Source of the DNA: Petunia secreta
Lineage: Eukaryota > Streptophyta > Magnoliopsida > Solanales > Solanaceae
NCBI GenBank assembly: GCA_029990175.1
Contig: JARKIP010000053.1
Location: 10,558,001 to 10,622,000, forward strand
Direction of reading: 5' to 3'
DNA: 64,000 nt
Numbering within the stretch: the first letter of the stretch is position 1; the number at the start of each line of letters is the position of its first letter. The notes below the pieces were generated by a model that was given only the letters and a program-made list of their open reading frames with translations, ran no database searches and was not told the DNA's origin. The position numbers and the translations under genes are program-made. Shown piece after piece: positions 34,690-45,980 of this stretch.

Positions 34690-35760
34690 ATCTCCCATGT
34701 AGCCTCTTTTGAATTATGATCACGTCACAATACTTTCACCGAAGCTATATCCTTTGTTCTTAACTTTCTAAGTTTCCTATCAAGAATCTAGATTGGTACC
34801 TCTTCGTAAGTCAAGTTTGTATTAATTTCTACGGTATTGGAAGGAATAACATGTGACTCATCATGAATGCAGTTTCTTAACATAGACACGTGAAAATCAG
34901 GATGGACTGAAGACAACTCAACTGGCAAGGCTAACTCATAAGCCACTTTACCTTTCTTGCTCAAAATTTCATAAGGTCCGATAAATCTAGGACTAAGCTT
35001 TTCTTTCTTACCGAACCTCATAACTCCCTTCAATGGTGACACTTTTAGGAATACCATATCACCTACATTAAACTATAAGTCTCGGTGCCTCTTGTCAGAA
35101 TAAGACTTTTGACGACTCTGAGCTGCTTTAAGCTTTTCCTTAATTAACTGAACTTTCTCTAAAGCCTCATAAACAAACTCTATGCCAAGTAGCGGCACCT
35201 CTACTGGTTCAAACAAACCAATTGGATATCTACATTTACGCCCATATAGCTCCTCATATGGAGCCATGCCGATACTAGCCTGATAGCTGTTATTGTAGGC
35301 AAACTCAATGAGCGGCAGGTGGTCATCCCAATTACCTCCAAAATCTGTAACACAAGCTCGCAACATATCCTCGAGGGTCTGAAGGTTCCTTTCTACCAGA
35401 CCATCAGTTTGTGGATGGAAAGTGGTGCTCAAGTTGACCTTGGTTCCCAACCTTTCCTAGAAAGCTTACCAAAAATAGGCTTTGAACTGAGGGCCTCTGT
35501 CAGAAATGATCGAGATTGGGGTGCCATGCAACTTAACAATTTCCTTAATATACAACTGAGCATACTGTTCGGCAGTGTCTTTCGTCTTCACTGGTAGAAA
35601 ATGAGCTGACTTTGTGAGTCTATCAACAATCACCTAAATTGAATCATGTTTACAGTACGTGCAAGGCAAGCCTACCACGAAGTCCATGTTTATCGCCTCC
35701 CATTTCCACTATGGTATCTCTATATCCTGGAGTAGACCACCTGGCGTTTGAAGCTCTGCC
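34690..35760 (-). pseudogene. Integrase core, GPY/F and chromodomain
   Basis: Pieces in several frames: the core end TTFHPQTDGLVERNLQTLE and AYNNSYQASIGMAPYE (35073-35450), then GPY/F (KLSPRFIGPYEIL) and HVSMLRNCIHDESHVI (34788-35057), then a chromodomain-like tail (EATWEIEEDVKKRYP) near 34690-34790. The chromodomain supports a chromovirus. A stop separates the core end and GPY/F pieces, and the IN catalytic region near 35460-35650 has further breaks. Confidence 0.82.
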
Positions 35761-37610
35761 TTGACTTACTGACAACTCAAAGATTTAGCCACATAATATG
35801 CCACTTGCTTCTTCATGCCTTTCCACCAATACAAATCATTCAAATCATGATACATTTTACTAGCACCTGGGTGAATAGAGTATCTCGAGCTGTGAGCTTC
35901 CTTCATGATGGCTTTTCTGAGATTATCTACATCTGGTACACATAACCTACCATTTAGTTTCAAGACTCCATCGCTTCCAATAGTGAAAGCAGTACTTTCT
36001 TTATTTTTGACTCCTTCTTTTATTTTCACCAAATATGGATCCTTATACTGCTTAGCCTTAACATGTGTAATAAGTGATGAACGTGCTAAGGCATAAGCGA
36101 CCATATCTTCTCCTTCTGTCTCATCCAGTCTGATCCTGTTATTTCCCAGCTTTTGTATTTTTCGGCCAACGGTCTCCTCTGAACTGATAAATGAGTTAAG
36201 ACACCCATTGACTTTCTTCTGAGTGTGTTTGCTACCACATTAGCTTTTCCCGGATGGTAAAGGATATTAAGCCACCTTCTCTGCCTCAGATTTTACTCCT
36301 TTTTGCTTGAAAATGTACTGGAGACTCTTATGATCTGTATATATATCGCTATATATATCAGAACGCTCATCATACAAGTAGTATCGCTATATTTTTAAAG
36401 CAAAAATCATTGCTGCAAGCTCTAAGTCATAAGTGGGATAATTCTTCTCGTCGTTTTTCAGCTGCCTGAAAGCATAGGCAACAACCCTTCCTCTTGCATG
36501 AGAACACAACCAAGCCCTACTATAGAGGCATCACAATATACCGTAAATCCACCTAAACTTATCGGCAAAGTTAACACAGTTGCAGTAGTCAACCTCTTCT
36601 TCAATTCCTGAAAGCTCTGATCGCATGCATCCGACCATTGAAATTTAACTGCTTTCTGAGTCAACTTCATCAAAGGTGCTGCAAGGAAGCAAAGCCCTCT
36701 AGAAATCTCGTGTAGTAGCCTCCCAAACCCAAGAAACTTCAGATTTCAGTTGGTGTTGTCGGCCTTGGCCAATTCTTAACTGCATCTATCTTCTGAGGAT
36801 CTACTTTAATGCCTTCGGTAGATATCAAATAGCCTAAGAATGCCACTGATTGGATCCAAACTTCACATTTAGAAAACTTGGCATAAAGATGATTCTCTTT
36901 CAAAATCTGTAATGTTATCCTGAGGTGCTCTGCATGTTCCTCCTTGCTTTTAGAATACACCAAAATATCGTCTATAAATACAATACTAAAGGTGTCTAAG
37001 TATGGCTTGAAGACTCTGTTCATCAGGTCCATGAATGTTGTGGGTGCATTGGTCAACCCAAATGACATACTAAAAATTCATAGTGCTCGTAGCGAGTCTT
37101 GAAGGCTATCTTTGGGATATCTTCTTCTCTGATTCTCAACTGGTGATACCCCAACCTCAAGTCTATCTTTGAGAAGTACTTTGCACCCTGAAGTTGGTCA
37201 AATAAGTCATCAATTCTAGGCAATGGATACTTGTTTTTAACTGTAACTTTGTTCAACTGCCGATAATCGATAGACATTCTGAGAGACCCATCTTTCTTCT
37301 TGACAAACAGGACCGGAGCACCCCACGGTGACACACTCGACCTGATGAAGCCCTTGTGAAGAAGATCTTACAACTGTTCTTTCAATTCTTTATGTTCTGT
37401 TAGGGCCATTCTATAGGGAGGAATAGATATGGGCAGAGTGCCCGGGACGAGGTCAATACCAAACTCTATGATTCTTTCTAGAGGAAGTCCGGGAAGGTCA
37501 CATGGGAAAACTTCTATAAATTCCCTAACTGGCACAGACCAGAGAGTTGGTGCCTCTGATTCTAGATTAATGATATGAGCCAAATAGAAAACACGCCTTT
37601 TACTTATCAT
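35761..37610 (-). pseudogene. RT, RNase H and integrase zinc finger
   Basis: From upstream to downstream on the minus strand: the linker with FPCDLPGLPLERIIEFGIDL (37368-37610); RT with SPWGAPVLFVKKKDG, IDYRQLNKVTVKNKYPLPR and the catalytic FIDDILVYSKS (36739-37334); RNase H with YCDASIVGLGCVLMQ (36458-36673); and the integrase zinc finger with HPGASKMYHDL (35766-36104). Each piece is in its own frame. A disturbed patch with an ATATATCGCTATATATATC insertion lies at about 36337-36360. Confidence 0.85.
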
Positions 37611-39445
37611 CTTTTGCGCCTTAAGGTAAAAATAAATTTACCCACTGGAGATGCTGAAGTACTCTTCCATTCTAAGACTTCTTCGTTTGGAAATTAGAAT
37701 CTGACAATCTTTGCACGACAATCCAACGTGCCATGGCAGGAAGATATCCAATCCATACCCATTATCACATCGAAGTCCACTATTTCTAGCTCTATGAGAT
37801 CGAATGTCGTATTACGGCTTTGGACCGAAATAGAGCAACTTTTTATAAACTCTAGTTGCTTTCACCGGCTCACCAACTAGAGTAGATACTAAGAAAGACT
37901 CACTTAACTGTGCAGGTTCTAGCACGAGACTCATAGCGAAATATGGAGTGACATAAGAATATGTAGAACCTAGATCAATCAAGACACATGCATTATGTGA
38001 AAAAACTTGAAGCATACCTGTGATAAGTGCTGGAGATGCCTCCGCGCTCTGACGATCAAGTGTAGCATATAGACGGGGTCGTCCCCCTCCCTGACTAGTT
38101 GAGCCTGAACCTCTACCTGCCCCTCGCTCGGCCTGATTCTGAGGGCCGCGAGCTTGGGGTGGGGCAACTGTAGTAGCTGAAGAACTTGCTGGATGTGCTA
38201 CTCCCCTACCAAAATTTTGATGCAACTTTGGGCATTCAGATCTGTAATGTCTTTCTTTATGACAATAGAAACAACCCCCGGTAATCATCATACATGGCCC
38301 TGAGTGTGCACACCCACATAAAGCGCAAGGATCATTCTGCTGAAAATGTTGTCCAACGCTGCTCCGACTCTGAGAGACATTTGCCTTGAAATTCTGATTC
38401 TGGAGGGATTGATTCCTATAACTTCGACTCTTTTTTAAAGATGACCCACCAACTGAATGATGAGTAGGCTGTGCCGGTGTATTTGACCCCTTGCTGAAGG
38501 AACCTCTCCCTACTCAATTGGTTGAACAACTGTACCCACCCGTTGTGCGGGCCTTCTTGTTGTGGTCCTTTTCTTCACTTCTTTGTTTTTTGTCTCTTTC
38601 CAAATTCTTAGCAACTCCCACAACTGAAAAGAAAGCTGTCATCCCTACCGCTGCAGCTGATGTGGCGTCCTTGATGTGACTACCCAAACCATTGACAAAC
38701 CTGCGAATCTTTGCTCTATCCGTCTTGACCATGTCCAGAGCATACTTAGCCAAACTGATGAATTCCATGTGATCTCTTGTACACTTTTGCTCACTTGCTT
38801 GAGCTGCTTGAATTGTGTAGCTTTAGCTTCCTTATCTTCTTCTGGTATGAAGTTAGCTACAAATACCTCTTCAAATTCTTTCCAAGTAGGCGGACCATTT
38901 TTTTCAACTCTTTCTCTATCTCACATCTGAAACCAGGATCCAGCTACATCCCTGAGCTAGAAGGCAACCAATTCAACAATATCATTACCAGATTCTTTCA
39001 TAACCCGGAGGGTTTTCTGGACACCCTCTAACTATAGCATGAGGTCTTCATCAACTTTTTTTCCATGAAACAATAGAGGGTTCAACTTGATAAATTTATC
39101 CACCCTGGATAGCTCGGGACTGTTCTCTCTTCTCTGGTTCTGATTGGCCATGAAAGTCTGAAACATATCCATAGTATTGCCAACAGCGTTAAGCACATAC
39201 CCCATCTCTGGAGGTATAAGCATCAAAGCCGGAACTGCTGCTGGGGGTGGAACGTGATCATGAGCAGCTTGCCTATGACACCCAACCTGCTCCACCTCTT
39301 TCTCTTAATCAACCTGGGGCACTGGAGCTTTCTTAGAAGGTCTACCCTTCTTACTTTTCTTAGTTCTTTTCTGACTCGCTATAGCTGCACTAGTTTCTTC
39401 AACAGCACCCTGATCAATTGTGTTGGAGTTTTGAGTATTGACCAT
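37611..39445 (-). pseudogene. Gag and protease of decayed chromovirus
   Basis: The likely start is the ATG at 39445 (MVNTQNSN), followed by a Lys-rich stretch. The capsid part (MDMFQTFMANQNQRR, then FVANFIPEEDKEAK) spans about 38720-39300. The zinc knuckle CFYCHKERHYRSEC lies near 38270. The protease motif reads LIDLGSTYSYVTP, so the usual small residue before Gly is Leu. Multiple stops and frame changes break the gene. Confidence 0.82.
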
Positions 39446-39641
39446 TTTTGTTAATTCGGAAAAATGAAAACATTAGAAATTCTCTTAGAGTAAGGCTTTA
39501 TTGCATGATCTAGAGAGAGAAAAAGGAGAGATTTTTCTTAAATTTTTGCAGCCTCCTGTTTATAAGTATGGCGCGCTTCATACCCATAAACAAGACTCTA
39601 TTGACACGGGTTCATAGACCCCTAGGACTCTCTAAACCTGA

Positions 39642-39658
39642 TGCTCTGATACCAAGTT
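39642..39658 (-). other. Primer binding site, initiator Met-tRNA type
   Basis: On the minus strand AACTTGGTATCAGAGCA begins directly after the LTR end at 39659. Confidence 0.9.
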
Positions 39659-39997
39659 TGTCCTGACTCATTTTATGAACGAATTGTGACCGACACCCGG
39701 TACCCGGTACCTAAGCTTGACCGAGCGAACCACCTGTACTTATCTATCATGTCTTAACTCTGAGAATACATGCAACTTAAACAACTCGCTTCAACATAAA
39801 CATTCGAAAAAATAATAATGAAACTCTTATGAAAATATTATCCTTCAAAATATTACGGCCAAATTATATTTTCGTGCAAAACAATGCGAGATTAAACCAC
39901 AAACCCAAAATACTAGACTGTCTATGAAGCCTCTACTGATAAACTGACGCACTGCGCAGGATATGAGCTTTCTAGCTTGTTCACTGCGTAATAAATA

Positions 39998-40256
39998 CTC
40001 CCTCTGTCCCACTTTATTTGTCGTAGTTCGGATTACGAGGGTCAAACGAGTTTATCTTTGATCGTAATTTTTATATATATCTTTTAAATATTTTGAGTTG
40101 TAATTTATTGTGACTTATAGTACTTTTCATGTAGTTTTCAAATATGTAAATTTTATTTAAAAGAAGTTAAAGATTTTATATTCTAATCTACAGTCAAATT
40201 TAAGAAGTTTGACTCTCGAAACAGTAACTATGACAAATAAAATGGGACAGAGGGAG
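39998..40256. mobile_element. Stowaway MITE (Tc1/mariner type)
   Basis: 259 bases with inverted ends CTCCCTCTGTCCCACTTTAT and its complement, one mismatch in 25. The TA target lies at 39996-39997; its right copy now reads CA. CTCCCTC..GTCCC ends are the hallmark of Stowaway. The left LTR has the empty site at 32357. Confidence 0.93.
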
Positions 40257-41780
40257 CAACTAAGTAGGCTGACTCGAAAAGAAAGTACTGCACGAAAAAA
40301 GTGGAGCTCACCAATAACACTGGAAGTGAGGGGGAAATCCTAGCCTGTCGCCTGCGTATCTGCAACACTTGTTCCTACGTTGCGCCATAGGACAACGTAG
40401 GTTCCCAAAAGAGAACGTCAGTATATCACGGCGTTACTCAGTGAGTCTCAATGACCCCCCACTAAAGCGGGAACGAGATATTTAAAAGAAACTTGAAATG
40501 CACATAATTTATTAAAACCATGAAAACATAAAACATTTAAATACAACTGAAATAACTTGAAATATTAAAATCCTGAACATTAATTATATATAAATATAGT
40601 TTCTTTTCTTTTATATGGAGTATCAATTAACTCTAACATAACATGATTCCATAAAGTTACCATGTGATCGGCACGGGTTCGATCCCCGCCTGATCGAACA
40701 GGCCTCTTCACTGTGGTGGCATACAGTTCATGTGATAGCATGCTGCACGTTTTGTGCCTTGGCCGTGTCAGGCAAATTTTATTATCAACTCCTACTCTGG
40801 CCCGAGTAGTTTCGGGGTCAATATTAACCACTAAAGGTCACGGAACCCTTCTCAGAATCTCAAGGTAACTCTTAAAATATTTTTATAAAACTTTACTTCA
40901 CCACGTTAAGCTCCAATAAATTTCTTGAATATAATCCATGACCATAAACAATAATTTTTTGAGTAAAACATGACATTAATATATGAAGGGATTAATCAAT
41001 ATAATTCAAGTAATTCTTTAGTCCATAAAAACTTGACATATAATATCACATAAATTAACATAACAAAATATGGAAATTAATGTGTATAACTCAAGGATAA
41101 ACTCTTGAACGATAACTAGAATAAGGTTTAGCTAATATGTACTCTCTTGCTCCAACAAAGCACATATTAACTCTGTAAGGTATTTTATCAAGCACTTTAT
41201 AGGAAGGGTTTTGGAAGTAAAACCTCTTTAGTAAAGGGTTATATCAACTATCCTCGATTATTTCTCGAGTCCAAACGAAACTCCAAATGACGTGCTTCAC
41301 GTCACCAATTAACTACAACAACTAATTTACGTAATCAATTCCCAAGTTTCAAATTTTTTCCCCAATTCAAGAACATAGGTTCAACTTCGAACTTTCTAGG
41401 TTTTGAAAAATTTGTTAATGAGTAATCTCTTATGGTGCTAGATTCTTGTGTATAATAGTATAATAAACATCAAGAATTTATATAAAAAGCTTACCTTAAT
41501 GCTAACTTGAAGATTGGATTGGTGGATTAGTAACCTACGAGCAACAACGCTGCTCTCTGCTTTTGTATTCGCTAAGGGGGAGTAGGGTCTGCTTTTTGGA
41601 AACTTTTATTCTTTTTTGCCCAAGTTTGGGTGTGGTCCAAGTCCTATGTCCCCTTTTCTTTTTCTTTTAACTATTTAATAATTATCTAGTAGCAAAATAA
41701 AAAGACTTAAGGTGTAAATTCTCACGCAACTAATGGCAGTGAGTTTCCCCTCTTTGCTATCTTAGGCCTTGGAAATTTAT

Positions 41781-42146
41781 GGGACACTTATAAAAATACC
41801 CACAAAATCTAAAATAATTACAACCACTACCCACTACTTTCAAATATTATCCGATCTACCCACTCTACCCACCCAGACTTGTATACCATAGTTCATGCAG
41901 TATACCATAAAAGTATATACCTATAAGACATAACAAATGTATACAGTAATAAATGTCTCTCCAGACTTGTATACCATAATTTATGCAGTATACCTTAAAG
42001 GTATACACCTATAAGGCATAACAAAGGTATACAATAATAAATGGGTAGGTTGGGTAAATACTTTTAGTTTTGTGGGTAGTATAATTTGTAATGGGTATGA
42101 CTTGTAAATACTTTAAATTTTATGGGTATAGAGTGTAAAAATCCCG
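41781..42146. mobile_element. MITE, probably hAT type, with 88-bp internal duplication
   Basis: 366 bases flanked by the 8-bp repeat AAATTTAT at 41773-41780 and 42147-42154; the left LTR has a single CAATTTAT at the same place. The ends are imperfect inverted repeats (GGGACACTTATAAAAATACCC against CGGGATTTTTACACTCTATA). The 8-bp duplication fits hAT. Inside, an 88-bp unit starting AGACTTGTATACC occurs at 41875 and 41963. Confidence 0.75.
41875..42045. repeat. 88-bp tandem duplication inside the MITE
   Basis: Two copies start at 41875 and 41963 and share GTATACC, ATGCAGTATACC and CATAACAAA blocks, with scattered differences. Confidence 0.8.
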
Positions 42147-42378
42147 AAATTTATTGCCATTCAAATTTTAGTCTTTGGAGATAGCTTTAGTTTTTAGCCC
42201 TTTTGCAATTTCTTCTTCCCTTTTAAACATAACCAAATGTATTCCATCAATGATAAATACTTTAATATGCTTAGGCACTATGCGTTACACTTTAGTCTCA
42301 CACAGCCACAACGAGCTTATAAAAATCCTTTTCCTTATCGACAAAGACCCAAAACTTAGGAATTTGAGGAACGTAACA

Positions 42379-43220
42379 TCGGGTGTCAGACAATGACCTG
42401 CACATAATTCAGTTTAAGTTGAAGAGCATTTGAAGAACTTTGGATCCAATCCCTGAGACCTGACTATAATCTTTAAAATGAATTGACATATTAAATAAAT
42501 CTATCATCAGCTGTCGTAGGTAAAGAGATTCAACTTTTTTTCAATTGTCTTTCTTTTAACACATCATGCTTTTTTTTTTATTTTGCATGGAACAAAAGCA
42601 AGTGTCTTTACAACTTGTCAAGACTCAAATGTCGTTTATTTTCGATTCAAAAGCCTGAATGGGCGATGCATTAGTTGTTGTTTCATAGAAGTTGTTTTGC
42701 TTGCTTGCTCTAATGTAACCTTTTCAGCACTAGCTGTCAAAATTTGTGACTAAAAAGAATCAAGGTTACCTCAGACATGTGAATATAGCACTCTCTCGAG
42801 ACGTATATACTTCAGCAGTGGTGATTTATCAGAAAGAAGCGGGGGTCCTCTCGCCTAAAGGTGTTTCAGTTCGTATAAGTCAATCCCCCTTTCACAGAAC
42901 TGAAAATATTACTATTAAATAACGATATGTTCACTCTCAGTAGCTATGTTAATGTTGAACTTGGCATAATGGCATGGTATTTCAAACACTTTGATTTAAC
43001 GTTTTCGGTGTGTGTGATGCCATTTAGTAACTCTAATTTACTGGACATTGGTTACGTTCTTCACTAATTTTTCAGGAAATTAGATATTCTCAATTTTGAA
43101 GTGCCCAGTCTTATTTACTTATATGTTACTGTCACTTTAGTTTTTCAAAATTCTTTAACAAAATATTATTTTAATAATGTTAATACTCATTATTTTACAA
43201 AACCAACTACTACATGACTC
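42379..43220 (+). other. Probable Helitron body, no gene recognised
   Basis: No ORF with recognisable motifs. The AT-rich stretch before 43220 leads into a Helitron 3' end. The Helitron 5' start (TC after an A) could not be located, so the left border is unknown. Confidence 0.35.
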
Positions 43221-43255
43221 GGTATACGCGTGCAATGCGCATGCCGAGAGACTAG
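43221..43255 (+). mobile_element. Helitron 3' terminus (hairpin and CTAG end)
   Basis: A hairpin with arms CGGTATACGC and GCGCATGCCG around a GTGCAAT loop is followed by GAGACTAG, with a T after it. A GC-rich hairpin about ten bases before a CTRR end, inserted before T, is the Helitron signature. Confidence 0.7.
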
Positions 43256-43575
43256 TAGATGTAATAAGGGCATGCATTTAAAAGTTAATAATTCTTAAAT
43301 TCGCCTTTCCTCATGCCTTGACAGACTTTTGCTTAATACCATATTGGACTTACTCTTCAAGCACTAATTTATAGTTTAGGTCCAAATTAAATCGAACGAC
43401 CATTTTTATTTCTTATAAATGTCAATTAATGATGAGTAAAGGAAACAGAAAGGGGTCAATTTGCCCTTATATTATTGAAAATTGTCTAAATTTATCTTTT
43501 GGTATACTTTTGGAACAAATTTATACATAAAGTTAGCAAAGTAATTAAATATGCCCCTTATTTTAAGAGAGCTCC
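43256..43575. other. Intergenic, no gene seen
   Basis: AT-rich sequence with no motif recognised. Confidence 0.5.
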
Positions 43576-43858
43576 AATTTTTTTTTTTTTTGACTGCGAA
43601 TATATATATATTAGGACTGGCCAACAGTACAAAAGTCCCCTTCTCTCCGTGAGTCGAGAGGAGGAAGCATAATCCAGTTCATATATAACAGAAGATGGGG
43701 CAGAGCTAAAACATAATAAAGTGTCTTGAGAAGTATTATAACGAAATTTAGATAATAAGTCACCAAGTTAACTTCTATAAAAACATGTTTGGCTTCATGG
43801 CACCCTAAATTAGAGAGCAAGAACCTGCAATCATTTAATAGGTTAGCATAAATTTCAT

Positions 43859-44143
43859 TTATTCCCTGCAACATATGAAGAGAACATTAGAGTCAAACTC
43901 CACTTGAAAAGATTTTAGGTTGTATATACTGGCTAGTATCAGCCCCTGGAGCAGTGCTGGAAGTTCAGTATGAAAGACACAAGTTTTAGGCAGATGCATT
44001 GCAAAGCCCATTTTCCAATTACCAAGATGGTTTATGATAACTCCTATTCCACTAGAGCCAGTAATTGGATTAAGCGCACCATCGGTATTAAATTTATAGT
44101 AACCCTCTTCAAGTGGATGCCATTGAATATAAATACTACTCAA
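43859..44143 (-). pseudogene. LINE RNase H-like domain
   Basis: The WHPLEEGYYKFNTDGALNP segment matches the start of the plant LINE RNase H-like domain, with a GSSGIGVIINHLGNW block after it. The HTELPALLQGL block resembles the E-containing helix. Confidence 0.78.
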
Positions 44144-44250
44144 GGCCTTGGGTGTAGCAGCTTGGGGTTTTAAATAGAAGACTCAGCTGCTTGAGTTGGA
44201 TGGTGTTGAAGCTTAGTATATGGGCTTTGTTCTAAAAGAGATTGTTATTT

Positions 44251-45343
44251 CTAGTGGTCCAAAATCCAAATGATCCATAAGGCAAATGGGATAATAGTAC
44301 CATATGGGATACACTTGAACGCTTGAGCATCATCTTTTTTGCAGCATAGATTTTTAATCCAGTTTGGAAAGTTTTGATTCGAAGAGAAATTTAGAAGGGA
44401 CCAAACCCCTCTACTGTTTATTGGACACTCAACAAATAAGTGGTAAATTGATTCAGTGGTGGAAGGGCAGTGTCTGCAAGAATCTATCATGATGATCTTC
44501 CGGTTGAAAAGCTTAAAGCCAGTAGGCAACTTATCTTGACATAGGGACCAAATTAAAAAAAAAAACTTTAAGTTTATTGGGGATGTGCATTTTCCATACC
44601 CAAGAGACACTTTGTCGATCGGGCAGTGGTTTGGGTGCTTAGGATAGCGGCCCATCAGGATTAAGCTGATTTTGTACTAAAGAATCCATCGTGGGATCGG
44701 TTCCAATAGAAATTATCTGCTGAGTTAGGTGTTAGGCTTCAATAGGTATTGAGTATTAGTATCTGAATCTGGAGAGGGAGCTCAAAAGAAGATTGTGAAA
44801 GTCCCATATTGTGCATGGATTGTTCAGGAACGGGTGGAATTAATGATATGAGATGCAATTGAGGAAGACCCATTTATCAGTCCAAAGATTAATATGGTGG
44901 CCTGTACCCACAGTCCAAGAAAATCCGTCTAGGCAAATTTTTTCAGCTTTAGCAATACTTTTCCAGATATAAGAATCATCTGGGTTTTCAATAATACTTC
45001 TGATTGTGCTCCTATTTCTTGCATATTTACTTGTCAGGATATGCGGCCAAGGCATGGTGGGTTCCTTCTTCAATCTCCAAGCTAAACTTGTAAGCATGAC
45101 ACCATTTTTAAATTTTATTTTGTGTAGGCCGAAGCCTCCTCTAGCGGTCATGGTGGTAACCAAATCCCAATTTACATGGTGGGGTTTTCTTTTATTTTGA
45201 GTTGAGCTCCACAGGAAATTCTTTGAATTTGGTAATATTATTGAGAACTTTAGACTGGCAGAAAATTTACCTGCATGGAGTAAGTTGGAATAGAAGCTAG
45301 GAATGAATTTATAAGAGTAGCACGACCTGCAATACTTAGACAA
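44251..45343 (-). pseudogene. LINE RT C-terminal part and zf-RVT domain
   Basis: The 44840-45343 frame has NFLWSS, KPHHVNWDLVTT, RGGFGLHKIKFKN and SLAWRL, the region after the RT palm in plant LINEs. The 44251-44655 frame has KFFFLIWSLCQDKLPT, CRHCPSTTESIYHLFVECP and WIIWILDH, the zf-RVT region. Confidence 0.8.
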
Positions 45344-45499
45344 ATAGTTTTCCCGAGTTGAAGCTTAGAATTCATACAATCAAGGATGTACTGATAGTCA
45401 GCACTTTTCATATAATGACTAGTAATGGAAAAATCTAAATATTTACCAACTGCATTGGCAATTTTGATATTAGAGTAATAAAAATATCATTACAGAGGC

Positions 45500-45975
45500 T
45501 AGTAGGAGTATTTATAAAAAAATTATTTAGATTTTAAAGTTAATTTTTTGACTAGAAAGCCTACCAAAACTTTAGAGTACACTGGTGCTTGCATTTCCTT
45601 GAGTTGCAGAACTAAATAAGATGAGATCATATGTAAAAAGAGGATGTGATAATTTAGGATCCGATCTTGACAGGTTGACATGAGGAATTATTCACAACCT
45701 GATTAATATTATGGCATAAAACTTCCATACAGATAATAAAAAGGTATAGAGAGAAAGAATCACCTTGTCCAATATTCTTGAAAGGCTTACAAGATTCGGA
45801 TGGCTTGTCATTAATCAAGATGATAATGGAAGAGGAAGAGAATAATATTAGTAGGGAAATTAAAGTAGTGAAGACTATAACTTTGAAGGACATTCAAGAT
45901 GGTCAAAAGCTTTCTCCAGCTTGGCAACTAAATTCGGTTCCTCGACAAAGTCCTAGTCTAGGCAAGGGCTAAGCT
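45500..45975 (-). pseudogene. LINE reverse transcriptase fragment
   Basis: An AKLEKAFDHLE segment near 45900-45945 resembles the KLDMAKAYDRVEW block of LINE RT. The 45654-45893 frame has INDKPSESCKPFKNIGQGD followed by YLFIICMEVL, matching the QGDPLSPYLF block. The catalytic DD box is not seen intact; breaks follow it. Confidence 0.75.
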
Positions 45976-45980
45976 AGACC

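Larger units (their letters stand above)
32099..42378 (-). mobile_element. Decayed Tekay-like chromovirus with two LTRs
   Basis: Direct LTRs at 32099-34175 and 39659-42378 flank a minus-strand gag-pol. The primer site (39642-39658) and polypurine tract (34176-34189) sit where expected. The left LTR lacks its first ~75 bases at 32099, next to the solo LTR. The right LTR carries two MITEs absent from the left. LTRs and genes are clearly more diverged than in the element at 5808-16746, so this copy is older. Confidence 0.88.
39659..42378 (-). repeat. 5' LTR (right copy) with two MITE insertions
   Basis: Starts TGTCCTGAC and ends CGTAACA on the plus strand. Without the MITEs (259 and 366 bases) it is about 2.1 kb, equal to the left copy. 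The bases after it, TCGGG, have no visible partner. Confidence 0.88.
43576..45980 (-). mobile_element. L1-type LINE, 5'-truncated
   Basis: On the minus strand: an RT part, a zf-RVT part, an RNase H-like part and an A tail (a run of T at 43578-43590 on the plus strand). The 5' end stops within RT near 45980, as usual for LINE insertions. Frames are broken throughout. No clear target-site duplication was found. Confidence 0.8.

Noticed and set aside
40670..40700. GGGTTCGATCCCCGCC resembling a tRNA B box
   Set aside because: No A box, acceptor stem or cloverleaf around it. It is part of both LTRs (also near 32770).
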